Positions 43,802 to 53,207 are shown, numbered from the stretch's first letter. The stretch is DNA of 64,000 nucleotides from Actinomadura fibrosa (GCF_900659615.1 NZ_CAACUY010000026.1:1-64000), one strand, 5' to 3'. Notes: generated from the letters alone by a model not told the origin. Translations and numbers: made by a program.

Positions 43802-44416
43802 ATGGCGACCGACGCCCCGACCCCCGTCGACTTCTGGTTCGACCCGCTGTGCCCGTGGGCGTGGATCACCTCCCGCTGGATCCTGGAGGTCGAGAAGCTG
43901 CGCCCGATCGAGGTGCGCTGGCACGTGATGAGCCTGTCCGTCCTCAACGAGGACAAGGACATCCCGGAGGAGTACCGGCAGGGGCTCAAGGAGGGGTGGG
44001 GCCCGGTGCGGGTCGCCATCGCCGCCGAGCAGAAGTACGGCCCCGAGGTGCTCGGACGCCTCTACACCGAGCTCGGGACGCGCCGCCACCACGACCGGCG
44101 GAAGTTCGACCGGGAGATGATCGAGGAGGCGCTGGCCGCCGCCGGCCTGGACACCGGGCTCGCGGCCGCCGCCGAGTCGACCGAGTACGACGAGGCGCTG
44201 CGGGCGTCCCACAAGGACGGCATCGACCGGGTGGGCCAGGAGGTCGGCACCCCCGTGATCGAGGTCGAGGGCAGCGCGTTCTTCGGCCCGGTCGTCTCGC
44301 CGATCCCGCGCGGCGAGGCCGCGGTCAAGCTGTTCGACGGCGTGCTCGCGGTCGCGTCCACGGACGGCTTCTTCGAGCTGAAGCGCACCCGCACCCGCGA
44401 CCCGATCTTCGACTGA
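43802..44416 (+). CDS. Rv2466c-like mycothiol-dependent DsbA-fold oxidoreductase, CPWA active site
   Basis: A 204-residue DsbA-fold protein closely resembling the M. tuberculosis mycothiol-dependent reductase Rv2466c: [65 protein letters not shown] and FFELKRTRT at the end. The active site is Cys17-Pro-Trp-Ala20, so the second cysteine of the CPWC motif is missing and only a monothiol mechanism with mycothiol would be possible. Start ATG 43802 follows GAGGAGG. Confidence 0.88.
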   Translation: MATDAPTPVDFWFDPLCPWAWITSRWILEVEKLRPIEVRWHVMSLSVLNEDKDIPEEYRQGLKEGWGPVRVAIAAEQKYGPEVLGRLYTELGTRRHHDRRKFDREMIEEALAAAGLDTGLAAAAESTEYDEALRASHKDGIDRVGQEVGTPVIEVEGSAFFGPVVSPIPRGEAAVKLFDGVLAVASTDGFFELKRTRTRDPIFD

Positions 44417-44429
44417 GCCGGGATCCCGG

Positions 44430-44493
44430 CCGCGCCGGGGCATCGACCGCGCCGGGCATCGACCGCGCCGGGCACGACCGCGCCGGGCACCGA
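44430..44493. repeat. Tandem array, 4 units of 15-17 bases
   Basis: Copies of CCGCGCCGGGCATCGA with small changes, just after the reductase gene stop. Confidence 0.8.
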
Positions 44494-44541
44494 CCGGGCC
44501 CGGAACGGCAGGCGAGGCGGGGTATCGCGGCGGTGAGGCAG

Positions 44542-44558
44542 TTGCGATCGACTTGCAA
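44542..44558. promoter_or_regulatory. Candidate Nur box (nickel regulator)
   Basis: TTGCGA-N5-TTGCAA matches the Streptomyces Nur operator (tTGCaa-N5-ttGCAA) at every strongly conserved base. It stands 63 bases before the start of an ECF nickel/cobalt transporter. Nur represses nickel uptake genes when nickel is plentiful. Confidence 0.6.
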
Positions 44559-44584
44559 TTACGAGCGGGCCGTCGTCACACTGG

Positions 44585-44610
44585 GTCCTACGGCTCATAC
44601 CAGGTAGGAC
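44585..44610 (+). promoter_or_regulatory. Hairpin overlapping the transporter ribosome site
   Basis: GTCCTAC (44585-44591) pairs with GTAGGAC (44604-44610), whose AGGA is the ribosome site for the transporter start. It could limit translation. Confidence 0.4.
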
Positions 44611-44620
44611 GGTGAAGGAC

Positions 44621-45346
44621 GTGCACGTACCGGACGGATTCATCGATGCTCCGGTCTCGATCGCCGCGGGCGCGGTCGCGGTGGCAGGCGTCGCCGTCGC
44701 CCTGCGCGGCGCCCGCCGCGAGCTCGACGACCGCACCGCGCCCCTCGCCGGGCTGACCGCGGCGTTCGTCTTCGCCGCCCAGATGCTGAACTTCCCGGTC
44801 GCCTCGGGCACCAGCGGGCACCTGCTCGGCGGGACGCTCGCCGCGATCCTCGTCGGGCCGTACACGGGGATCCTGTGCGTCTCGGTGGTCCTGCTGATGC
44901 AGGGCCTGCTGTTCGCGGACGGCGGGCTCACCGCGCTCGGCGTCAACATCACCAACATGGCGCTGGTCACGGTCGCCGTCGGGTACGGGCTGTTCCGGCT
45001 GCTGCTGCGAGTCCTGCCCAGGACGCGCGCCTCGGTGGCCGGGGCGTCGTTCGCCGCCGCCGTGGTGTCGGTCCCGGCCGCCGCGGTCTCGTTCACGCTG
45101 ATCTACGCCCTCGGCGGCACGACGGACATCTCGCTCGGCAAGGTCGCGGGCGCGATGATCGGCGTGCACGTCCTCATCGGCATCGGCGAGGCCGTGATCA
45201 CGGCCGTGACCGTGTCGAGCGTGCTGGCCGTCCGGCCCGACCTCGTGTACGGCGCCCGCGGCCTGATCAAGCCGCTGGAGCTGCGCACCGGCGCCCCCGT
45301 CCGCCCGGCGGGCGACGCCGGCCCGGCCGAGCCGTCCCGGGCCTGA
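44621..45346 (+). CDS. cbiM: ECF nickel/cobalt transporter substrate-binding subunit (CbiM/NikM)
   Basis: A 241-residue membrane protein, the metal-binding S component of a nickel/cobalt ECF importer. I chose GTG 44621, which gives MHVPDGFID: in this family Met1 and His2 coordinate the metal, so the N-terminus must start exactly there. With this numbering His67 (in SGTSGHLLGG) also falls at the position of the third ligand known from the NikM structure. An upstream GTG at 44612 would add MKD and spoil the site. Several hydrophobic spans follow. First gene of a four-gene unit, probably under Nur. Confidence 0.9.
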   Translation: MHVPDGFIDAPVSIAAGAVAVAGVAVALRGARRELDDRTAPLAGLTAAFVFAAQMLNFPVASGTSGHLLGGTLAAILVGPYTGILCVSVVLLMQGLLFADGGLTALGVNITNMALVTVAVGYGLFRLLLRVLPRTRASVAGASFAAAVVSVPAAAVSFTLIYALGGTTDISLGKVAGAMIGVHVLIGIGEAVITAVTVSSVLAVRPDLVYGARGLIKPLELRTGAPVRPAGDAGPAEPSRA

Positions 45347-45361
45347 GGAGGAGACACCCAG

Positions 45362-45733
45362 ATGACCACCAAGCGCTTCTTCGCCGGCTTCCTGCTCGTC
45401 TCCCTCGTGCTCGCGGGCCTCGTCAGCTACTACGCCAGCAGCAGCCCCGACGGCCTGGAGAAGGTCGCCTCGGACAAGGGGATCAGCGCCAAGGAGAAGG
45501 ACCACTCGCTCAAGGACTCCCCGCTCGGCGACTACGGCGTCAAGGGCGTGGACGACGCGCGGCTGTCCGGCGGCCTCGCGGGCGTGATCGGCGTCGCGGC
45601 CGTGCTGGCCGTGGGCGGCGGCCTGTTCTGGGTCGTCCGGCGGCGCGGGCCCGCCGCACCCGCCACCCCGGCCGCCGGCGCTGCCTCCGGGACGCCCGCT
45701 CCGGCCTCCGAACCGTCACAGAACGCCTCCTAG
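45362..45733 (+). CDS. CbiN/PDGLE-type accessory subunit
   Basis: A 123-residue protein with a hydrophobic segment near residues 6-25 (FAGFLLVSLVLAGLVSYYAS), the PDGLEKVA motif right after it, and a second span near 75-95, then an Ala/Pro-rich tail. This is the small accessory subunit that supports metal loading of CbiM/NikM. ATG 45362 follows GAGGAGA. It lies between cbiM and cbiQ in the usual order. Confidence 0.88.
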   Translation: MTTKRFFAGFLLVSLVLAGLVSYYASSSPDGLEKVASDKGISAKEKDHSLKDSPLGDYGVKGVDDARLSGGLAGVIGVAAVLAVGGGLFWVVRRRGPAAPATPAAGAASGTPAPASEPSQNAS

Positions 45734-46493
45734 TGGGCGCTGGGCACGCGCACCGGCTCTACCTGCCGGGCGACTCGGCCGTCCACCGGCTGCCGCCGCA
45801 GTGCAAGCTCGTGGCCGTGCTGGCGTTCGTCCTGCTCGTGGTCGCCACGCCGCGCGAGCGGATGTGGGCGTTCGCCGTGTACGCCGTCCTGCTCGGCGCC
45901 GTGGCGGTGACCGCGCGCGTGCCCCTGCGGGTGATCGCCCGGCGGATCGCCATCGAGGTCCCGTTCGTCGCGTTCGCCTTCCTCATGCCGTTCGTGGCGA
46001 ACGGCGAGAAGATCACCGTCCTCGGGCTGCGGCTGAGCGAGAGCGGTCTCTGGGGCGCCTGGAACGTCCTCGCCAAGGGCACGCTGGGCGTCGTCGCGTC
46101 CATCCTGCTCGCCGCCACGACCGAGCCGCGGCTGCTCCTGCTCGGCATCGAGCGGCTCCGGATGCCGCAGCTCATCACGCAGATCGCCACGTTCATGCTG
46201 CGCTACGGCGACGTCGTCACGGCCGAGCTGGGGCGGATGAGGACGGCCCGGGCGTCCCGCGGGTTCGAGGCCCGCGACGTCCGGGCCACCCGAATCCTCG
46301 CCAAGTCCGTCGGGGCGCTGTTCCTGCGCTCCTACGAGCGCGGCGAGCGCGTCCACCTGGCCATGGTGAGCCGCGGCTACGACGGCCGGATGCCCGTCCT
46401 GTACGACGTCGGCGCGACCGCGGCGCAGTGGTCGGCGGCCGCCGCGCTGCCCGCGGCCGCGGCGCTGGTGGCGCTGGCTGCTTGGATGGTCCC

Positions 46494-46497
<4 letters not shown>
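45733..46497 (+). CDS. cbiQ: ECF transporter T component CbiQ
   Basis: The 254-residue transmembrane coupling subunit that links the ATPase to CbiM. Features are DSAVHRLPPQCKLVAVLAFV at the N-terminus, several hydrophobic spans, and the coupling helices with the ARASRGF motif (RTARASRGFEARDVRA) and MVSRGYDGRMP. GTG 45733 overlaps the previous stop by one base (TAGTG). Overlaps cbiO by four bases (ATGA). Confidence 0.92.
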
Positions 46498-47258
<761 letters not shown>

Positions 47259-47292
47259 CCTCGCGGCTCCGGACGCGCCGCGCCCCTGCGGC

Positions 47293-47364
47293 GCCTCCGC
47301 GATGCCGTGCGCCTCCGCGATGCTGTGCGCTTCCGCGATGCCGTGCGCTTCCGCGGTGCCGCGC
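47293..47364. repeat. Tandem array, 4 units of 18 bases
   Basis: Copies of GCCTCCGCGATGCCGTGC with one to three changes each, starting 34 bases after the cbiO stop. Confidence 0.85.
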
Positions 47365-47497
47365 GGCGTTCCGGTCCCTTCCGCGCGCCGCCCTCTCACG
47401 CGCGGCCGCGAAGCACAAGCCGGGCCGGGTGAAATCTCGGTTCGGGGTTTCTGCTTGCACGTCCCCCCGCCCTCCGCAAGACTCGTACGCCTGGAGA

Positions 47498-47516
47498 TGG
47501 CAATGGTTTTCATTCC
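47498..47516. promoter_or_regulatory. Zur-like operator
   Basis: TGGCAATGGTTTTCATTCC fits the pattern TGnnAATGnTTTTCA of actinobacterial Zur (zinc regulator) boxes and stands out by low GC. It ends 15 bases before the ATPase start. Nur and other Fur-family boxes differ in the core. Confidence 0.45.
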
Positions 47517-47531
47517 GAATTGAGGGCATTC

Positions 47532-48479
47532 ATGAAGATAGCGTTCGTGGGCAAGGGCGGGAGCGGCAAGACGACCCTGTCCTCGCTCTTCGTCCGGCAC
47601 CTGGCCGGCCGGGGCCTGCCCGTCGTGGCCATCGACGCCGACATCAACCAGCACCTCGGCATGGCGCTCGGGCTCGACGAGGCCCGCGCCGCCAAGATCC
47701 CGGCGCTCGGCGACCGGCTGACCGAGATCAAGGAGCACCTGCGCGGCGACAACCCGCGGATCTCCTCCGCCGCCGCCATGGTCAAGACGACCCCGCCCGG
47801 CGCGGGCTCGCGGCTCCTGCGGTTCCGCGGCGACGACCCCGTGCACGCCCTCGGGGAGGAGGTGGACGGCGCCACCCTGCTCGCCACCGGCCCGTTCAAC
47901 GACGACGACCTCGGCGTGGCCTGCTACCACTCCAAGACCGGCGCCGTCGAGCTCTACCTCAACCACCTCGTGGACGAGCCGGGCGAGTACGTCGTGGTCG
48001 ACATGACCGCGGGCGCCGACACGTTCGCGTCCGGGCTGTTCACCCGGTTCGACCTGATGTTCCTGGTCGCCGAGCCCACCCGCAAGGGCGTCGGCGTCTA
48101 CCGCCAGTACACCGAGTACGCCCGCGACTACGACGTCGCCATCCGCGTCGTCGGCAACAAGGTCGCCGGCGAGGACGACGTCGCCTACCTGCGCCGCCAC
48201 GTCGGGGACGACCTCCTGACCTGGCTCGGCCAGTCCGCGGCCGTCCGGGCGCTGGAGCAGGGCCGCCACGGCGTCCCGCTGGAGGAGGCGAACACCGCCG
48301 CCCTCGACCGGATGCTCGCCGAGGTCGACGCGTGCCCCAGGGACTGGGACCGGTTCCAGCGCCAGGCCGTCGAGTTCCACGTCAAGAACGCGCGCAGCTG
48401 GGCCAGCCGCGCGGTCGGCGAGGACCTGGAGGCCCAGGTCGACCCGGAGTTCCGCTTCCCGGTCGCGCACGCCCGGTAA
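47532..48479 (+). CDS. CooC/MinD-type ATPase
   Basis: A 315-residue P-loop ATPase of the MinD/ParA class closest in style to CooC, a nickel-insertion protein. Deviant Walker A VGKGGSGKTTL with the signature lysine (Lys8), IDADINQHLGMALGLDE, and VVVDMTAGADTFASGL and VVGNKVAGEDD are visible. The metal-binding CxC of CooC is absent; the only nearby candidate is Cys131-Tyr-His133. No carbon-monoxide dehydrogenase or hydrogenase is present. ATG 47532 follows TGAGGGC. It may load zinc or nickel, or be unrelated to metal. Confidence 0.75.
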   Translation: MKIAFVGKGGSGKTTLSSLFVRHLAGRGLPVVAIDADINQHLGMALGLDEARAAKIPALGDRLTEIKEHLRGDNPRISSAAAMVKTTPPGAGSRLLRFRGDDPVHALGEEVDGATLLATGPFNDDDLGVACYHSKTGAVELYLNHLVDEPGEYVVVDMTAGADTFASGLFTRFDLMFLVAEPTRKGVGVYRQYTEYARDYDVAIRVVGNKVAGEDDVAYLRRHVGDDLLTWLGQSAAVRALEQGRHGVPLEEANTAALDRMLAEVDACPRDWDRFQRQAVEFHVKNARSWASRAVGEDLEAQVDPEFRFPVAHAR

Positions 48480-48523
48480 TTCCGCTCTATCGGCGGCGGG
48501 CGATCCGCACTAATCTGCCCGCC

Positions 48524-49711
48524 ATGACGACGCGGCGGATGTTCGTGGCGACGGGCGGCGCGCTGGTGCCGGTGCTCCTGCTGGCCCTGCTGTTCGGCAA
48601 CCAGTGGGTCATCGACGAGATCAACAAGAGCGACTTCGAGTACGACAAGGGCATCGGCCCGCTGGTGAGCTGGCTCGAGTTCCCGTCGTGGCGCCTCACC
48701 ACCCGCGGCGGCGAGGGCTCCTGGAAGTACGTGCTGACCCTCGACTTCTCCCTGATCGTCTTCCTCGTCCTGCTGGCCATGCTCGTCCTGGTGGGGATCC
48801 GCTCCGTGGAGCCCCGCCAGGGCCTGCTCGGCGCCGTCATCACCGGCTGGTGGGCCACCGTCGTCGCGGCCGGCCTCGCGGGCTTCCTGCGCGGCTTCAT
48901 GGTCCACTGGGCGCTGGACTTCCCCGACCCGATGATGGCGCGGACCGTCTGGAGCAGCGCCGCCAACGGCGCCGGCTTCGGCTTCGCCTTCGGCTGGCTC
49001 GCCGGGCTCGGCGCCCTCGCCGGCTTCCTGATCATCCGCCAGCGCGAGTACGCCCCGGGCCAGGCCGCGCCCGGCGGCCCCCTGCCCCCGGGCGGGCCGC
49101 TGCCGCCCGGCGGCCCCATGCCGCAGATGGCCCCGCAGACCGCCCCGGGCGCCCAGGGACTCCCGCCGCAGCACCCGGCCTCCATGCCGTACGTCCCGCC
49201 GCCGGGCACGCCGCAGCAGCCGCCCGCGTGGGGCGCCGCGCCCGGCCAGGCCTATCCGCAGCCGTACGCGGGCGGCGGCCTGCCGCCGCAACCCGGCGCC
49301 GTCCCGCCCCATCCGGGAGCCGTGCCGCCTCAGCCAGGGGCCGTCCCGCCTCAGCAGGGAGCGGTACCGCCGCAGCCCGGCGCCGCTCCGGCGCAGCCCG
49401 CGACGCCCGTCCAGCAGCCCGGTGTCTGGGGACGGCAGCCGCAGGCCCAGCCTTCCGCGCATCCCGCACCGGAACCGGCCCCGTCCGTGGAGACCCCGCC
49501 GACCGGTGAGGAGACCCCGAAGGACGCGGAGGAGACCCCTCCGGACGACTCTCCGACGCCGCCCGAGCCCGCCGGAGGCGCCTCCGAGCCGAAGGACGAG
49601 CCGTCCGGCGACGCGCCGGACCGCTCCACCCCGCCGGAGAGCACGGGGCCGTCCGACCAGACCATGGTCGACCGCAGGCGCGAGGACGACGACCTCCCGC
49701 CCCCGCGCTGA
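48524..49711 (+). CDS. Membrane protein with long Pro/Gln-rich tail
   Basis: A 395-residue protein. It has four hydrophobic spans in the first 175 residues (for example LVPVLLLALLFGNQWVI, LIVFLVLLAMLVLVGI), with a likely extracytoplasmic loop between the first two. The rest is a disordered tail of PQPGAVPPQ repeats and then an acidic Pro/Glu/Thr region ending MVDRRREDDDLPPPR. TAATCT (48511-48516) sits seven bases before the ATG and no ribosome site is seen, so the transcript may be leaderless. Function unknown. Confidence 0.7.
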   Translation: MTTRRMFVATGGALVPVLLLALLFGNQWVIDEINKSDFEYDKGIGPLVSWLEFPSWRLTTRGGEGSWKYVLTLDFSLIVFLVLLAMLVLVGIRSVEPRQGLLGAVITGWWATVVAAGLAGFLRGFMVHWALDFPDPMMARTVWSSAANGAGFGFAFGWLAGLGALAGFLIIRQREYAPGQAAPGGPLPPGGPLPPGGPMPQMAPQTAPGAQGLPPQHPASMPYVPPPGTPQQPPAWGAAPGQAYPQPYAGGGLPPQPGAVPPHPGAVPPQPGAVPPQQGAVPPQPGAAPAQPATPVQQPGVWGRQPQAQPSAHPAPEPAPSVETPPTGEETPKDAEETPPDDSPTPPEPAGGASEPKDEPSGDAPDRSTPPESTGPSDQTMVDRRREDDDLPPPR

Positions 49712-49787
49712 TCCGGACGCCGGCCCCGGCGGCGCGGGCGTCCGACCCGCGCACCGGCGGGCGGCGGCCGCCTGCGAGAATCGGCGC

Positions 49788-50264
49788 ATGCGCGTCTTCC
49801 TTGGAACCGACCATGCCGGCTACGAGCTCAAGGAGCACCTGGTCTCCTGGCTGAAGGCCAACGGGCACGAGGCCGTCGACTGCGGCGCGTTCGAGTACGA
49901 CGCCGTCGACGACTACCCGCCGTTCGTCCTGCGCGCCGCCGCGCGGACCGCGGCGGAGCCCGGCACCCTCGGCATCGTGCTCGGCGGGTCGGGCAACGGC
50001 GAGGCGATTGCCGCCAACAAGGTGCGCGGCGTGCGCGCCGCGCTGGTCTGGAACGAGGAGACCGCCCGGCTCGCCCGCGAGCACAACGACGCCAACGTCA
50101 TCAGCCTGGGCGCCCGCCAGCACGACGCGGCCACCGCCACCCGGTTCGTCGAGATCTTCCTGACCACGCCGTACTCCGGCGAGGACCGCCACACGCGCCG
50201 CATCGAGATGCTCGGCCGGTACGAGCGGACCGGCGACCTCCCGCCCCTTCCGCACGAGTCCTGA
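49788..50264 (+). CDS. rpiB: Ribose-5-phosphate isomerase B
   Basis: A 158-residue RpiB (LacA/RpiB) that interconverts ribose- and ribulose-5-phosphate. FLGTDHAGYELKEHLVSWL, DYPPFVLRAA, LGIVLGGSGNGEAIAANKV (the active-site anion loop) and NVISLGARQH are present. GGSGNG lacks the Cys65 of E. coli RpiB, as in the mycobacterial form. GAGAAT lies six bases before the ATG, suggesting a leaderless start. Confidence 0.95.
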   Translation: MRVFLGTDHAGYELKEHLVSWLKANGHEAVDCGAFEYDAVDDYPPFVLRAAARTAAEPGTLGIVLGGSGNGEAIAANKVRGVRAALVWNEETARLAREHNDANVISLGARQHDAATATRFVEIFLTTPYSGEDRHTRRIEMLGRYERTGDLPPLPHES

Positions 50265-50311
50265 CCCCGGAGCGACCCCACCCCCGCCGAACCCGGGCCT
50301 CCGGCCGGGGG

Positions 50312-50524
50312 TCAGGTGTCGTTCTCGGGTGGCTTGCGGGTGCCGCCGCGCTTGCCGAGGCGGCGCCGCTCGTTCTTCGCGGCCTTCGTGCGCCGTGCGG
50401 GCTCGGCGGCCTTCGGTGAGCCAGGCCCGGTCGCCTCGCCCTCGCAGCCGTCCGGGCGCGGCCGCGAGACGTCCCGGGCCCGCATCGCCGCGTCCACCGT
50501 GATCCGCATGCCTGGCTGGACCAT
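50312..50524 (-). CDS. Small basic protein of unknown function
   Basis: A 70-residue protein. I chose ATG 50524 because AGGAGG lies six bases before it. The start reads MVQPGMRITVDAAMRARDVS, and the tail is very basic (KAAKNERRRLGKRGGTRKPP). It has no membrane span. I believe small proteins with the MRITVDAAMRARDVSRP start are conserved in actinomycetes, but I know no function. It is convergent with rpiB and divergent from the phosphatase gene. Confidence 0.6.
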   Translation of the reverse strand: MVQPGMRITVDAAMRARDVSRPRPDGCEGEATGPGSPKAAEPARRTKAAKNERRRLGKRGGTRKPPENDT

Positions 50525-50721
50525 GCGCCGCCTCCTCGCCGTGCCTCGATCACCCATTGGACACCATGCGGACGGGTTCCGGCACCCCCGGCGGCGCGCG
50601 CGGGACGGCCCGGGCGCGTCGCACGGTGACCGAGGTCACGGAACCGTGGAGCGTTGCAAGACGCCGCCGCTGGCGCGGATGGCCGCCGACCGGCGCCAAT
50701 GCTCGATACAGTGCCGGAGTC

Positions 50722-51840
50722 ATGCTGCAACGACTGGTGCACCTCCTGCCGCCGAGAGTGCGCGCCGTCCTGCGCAGGGTTCCGCCGCTGGTGGCCCTCT
50801 ACCGCTGGCTCAGGCGGGGGAAACTGACCCGCGAGCGCTACGTGTTCGTGGCGCTCGCGCTGCTCGCCATCGTGATCGGTTTCGCGTCGGCGACCGACAC
50901 GCGCGGGCTGGCGCCGTCGGGCGCGCTCGTCCTCACGGTCCTCGGCGGCGGCCTGCTGCTGCGGGTGCGGAGCCTGATCGCGCTGCTGGTCGTCGTGATG
51001 GCGATGGTCGCCTACGACGCCTGGCACGACATCGCCGCGGTGGGGCCCGGCGTCATCGCGACGCTGGCGATCACGGCGGTGCTGGCGCTGACCCTCGCGC
51101 GGACCCGGCAGCAGCTCGGCGTGCAGGGCCTGCGCGGCGACTCGATGCTGCTGGAGCTGCGCGACCGGCTGCGGCGGCAGGGGCAGATGCCCGAGCTGCC
51201 GGACGGCTGGGACTCCCAGGTCGTGATGCTCCAGGCGGGCGGGTCGTCGTTCGGCGGCGACTTCGTGGTGTCCGCCAGCCACGGCGACGCGCTGGAGGTG
51301 GCGCTCGTCGACGTCTCCGGCAAGGGCACCGATGCCGGGACCCGCGCGCTGATGCTGTCGGGGGCGTTCGGGGGCCTTCTTGGATCGATCCAACCCGACC
51401 GGTTCCTCCCGGCCTGCAACGACTACCTCCAGCGCCAGCGCTGGGACGAGGGCTTCGTCACGGCCGTGCACGTCGTCGTCGACCTGCGCACGGGCGAGTA
51501 CACCGTCGAGTCGGCCGGGCATCCGCCCGCGGTGCAGTTCGACGCGGGCAGCGGCGCCTGGCAGGTCAGCTCCGCCAAGGGCGTGGTGCTCGGCGTCGTC
51601 CCCGATCTGCGGTGCGTCCCCGAGCGCGGGCTGCTGCGCCCCGGCGACGCCCTGCTGCTCTACACCGACGGGCTGGTCGAGTCGCCCGGCAGCGACCTCG
51701 ACGCGGGGATCGACCGGCTGCTCGGCGAGGCGGAGCGGCTCGTGCCGCAGGGCTTCCGCAAGGGCGCGCGCGAGCTGGTCGAGCGCATGGCCGCCGCCCG
51801 CGACGACGACTGCGCCCTCGTCCTGATCTGGCGCACCTGA
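50722..51840 (+). CDS. Membrane-anchored SpoIIE/PP2C-type phosphatase
   Basis: A 372-residue protein with several hydrophobic spans in residues 35-130 (VFVALALLAIVIGFASA, LVLTVLGGGLLLRV, IATLAITAVLALTLA) and a C-terminal SpoIIE-type PP2C domain: GGSSFGGDFVVSASHGDALE, LVDVSGKGTDAGTRALMLSG, ESAGHPPAVQF, LLYTDGLVESP and ARDDDCALVL. It dephosphorylates a Ser/Thr-phosphorylated partner such as an anti-anti-sigma factor. I used ATG 50722; a longer frame from 50557 has no domain support. Its 3' end faces the kinase gene 35 bases away. Confidence 0.88.
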   Translation: MLQRLVHLLPPRVRAVLRRVPPLVALYRWLRRGKLTRERYVFVALALLAIVIGFASATDTRGLAPSGALVLTVLGGGLLLRVRSLIALLVVVMAMVAYDAWHDIAAVGPGVIATLAITAVLALTLARTRQQLGVQGLRGDSMLLELRDRLRRQGQMPELPDGWDSQVVMLQAGGSSFGGDFVVSASHGDALEVALVDVSGKGTDAGTRALMLSGAFGGLLGSIQPDRFLPACNDYLQRQRWDEGFVTAVHVVVDLRTGEYTVESAGHPPAVQFDAGSGAWQVSSAKGVVLGVVPDLRCVPERGLLRPGDALLLYTDGLVESPGSDLDAGIDRLLGEAERLVPQGFRKGARELVERMAAARDDDCALVLIWRT

Positions 51841-51875
51841 CCGGGCCGGATGACGGCTCCGCGGGCGGGCGCGGG

Positions 51876-53207
51876 TCAGTGGGAGTGGGCCTTTCGCTTG
51901 CCCTTGGCCTTGCCTTTTCCGGCGTGGCCTTTCTCCGCGTGCTTCTTCGGCTTGGGCGGTTTTCCGGGCTTCTGCGCCTTCTGTGTCTTCTGTGCTTTGA
52001 CCGGCCACCGCGACGGGCGGGGCTTGACCGCGGTGTCCGCCTTCTTCGTGGTCGGGACGGAGACGCTCGGCGCGCGCGAGCCCGGCGCCGGCGTGGCGGT
52101 GCCGCGGTCGGCGACCAGGCTCGCGATCACGGCGCCGATCAGGACGGTCCCGGCGGCGGCCCCGATGCCGGCGAGCAGCCGCGTCCTGCCGGACGACAGG
52201 GCGCCCGCCAGGCCGATCCCGAGCGGCGTGAACGCCCTCGTCGCCGTCTCGGCGTCGGACCCGCCGTCCACCGGGACGTGCGGCGGGGTCCGCGAGGGAA
52301 GGGCGGGCGGCGCGGGGCCGGGGACGGGGGCCGAGACCACCGCGGAGAGCGGCGGGCGCGGCCCGCCGGCGCTCATCACGGGCCCGTCGGCGGAGCGCGG
52401 CTGCTCCACCAGGGCCAGCAGGAGGTCGGGCGCGGTCGGACGGTCCGCGGGCGACTTCGCGAGCGCGGCGCGGACGGTGGGCAGGAGCGACTCGGGCAGG
52501 CCGGCGAGGTCGGGCTCGTCGGTGGTGACCCGCATGGTCTCGACGTCCCCGCCGAAGGGCATGCGGCCGGTGCCGGCGTGGGCGATGAGGCAGCCCCACG
52601 CGAAGATGTCGGCGGCCGGGGTGGCGGGGCCGCCCATCAGCACCTCCGGGGCCATCCAGCCGGGGGTGCCGAGCACCTTGCCGTTGGCCGCGGTGGCGGT
52701 GTGGGCGTCCTGGCTGCGCGCGATCCCGAAGTCGATCACGCGGCAGCCGGACAGGGTGAGCATCACGTTCGCGGGCTTGAGGTCGCGGTGCACGAGCCCC
52801 GCGGCGTGGATCGCGGCGAGCGCCGAGGCCACGCCCACGGCGACGCCGTGCAGGTCGGCGGGCGGCAGGGGGCCGTCGCCGGTGAGGCGGGCGTGCAGCG
52901 AGACGCCGCCCACGTAGTCGGTGACGAGGTAGGGGCGGCCGTCCTCCTCGCCGTGCGCGAGGACCCGTGCCGTGCAGAACGAGGCGACCCGGCTGGCGAG
53001 GTCGGCCTCGTCGCGGAAGCGGCGCCGGTACGAGGGGTCTCCGGCGAGGTGCGGGTGGATCGTCTTGACCGCGACGCGTCCTCCGGACACCGGGTCGGCG
53101 CCCAGGTAGACCGTGCCCATGCCGCCCGAGCCGAGGCGGCCCAGGAGGGTGTGACCGCCGACCACACGCGGGTCGGCGGGTTCCAGCGGCCGAATGTCAC
53201 CGTCCAT
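51876..53207 (-). CDS. Ser/Thr protein kinase with basic extracytoplasmic tail
   Basis: A 443-residue Hanks-type kinase. The kinase domain (about 12-270) has LLGRLGSGGMGTVYLG, the Lys in VAVKTIHP, HRDLKPANVML, DFGIARSQD and GTPGWMAPEVL. A linker rich in Pro leads to a membrane span near residue 320 (LAGIGAAAGTVLIGAVIASL), then an outside tail ending in Lys/His/Gly-rich repeats (HAEKGHAGKGKAKGKRK). Such a tail could bind polyanionic cell-wall polymers. There are no PASTA repeats. Start ATG 53207; the longer frame from 53246 adds only MDGQERRKGARHR. Confidence 0.9.
   Translation of the reverse strand: MDGDIRPLEPADPRVVGGHTLLGRLGSGGMGTVYLGADPVSGGRVAVKTIHPHLAGDPSYRRRFRDEADLASRVASFCTARVLAHGEEDGRPYLVTDYVGGVSLHARLTGDGPLPPADLHGVAVGVASALAAIHAAGLVHRDLKPANVMLTLSGCRVIDFGIARSQDAHTATAANGKVLGTPGWMAPEVLMGGPATPAADIFAWGCLIAHAGTGRMPFGGDVETMRVTTDEPDLAGLPESLLPTVRAALAKSPADRPTAPDLLLALVEQPRSADGPVMSAGGPRPPLSAVVSAPVPGPAPPALPSRTPPHVPVDGGSDAETATRAFTPLGIGLAGALSSGRTRLLAGIGAAAGTVLIGAVIASLVADRGTATPAPGSRAPSVSVPTTKKADTAVKPRPSRWPVKAQKTQKAQKPGKPPKPKKHAEKGHAGKGKAKGKRKAHSH

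Noticed and set aside
38185-44607. A plus-strand open frame of about 2140 codons
   Set aside because: It covers pepN and others in antisense and has an Arg/Ala/Gly-rich meaningless product. High GC makes stop codons rare in such frames.
44417-44620. Cobalamin riboswitch before the metal transporter
   Set aside because: I looked for the conserved B12-box core and saw none. The region holds a repeat, a Nur-like site and a short hairpin instead. The same holds for the spaces around the cob genes.
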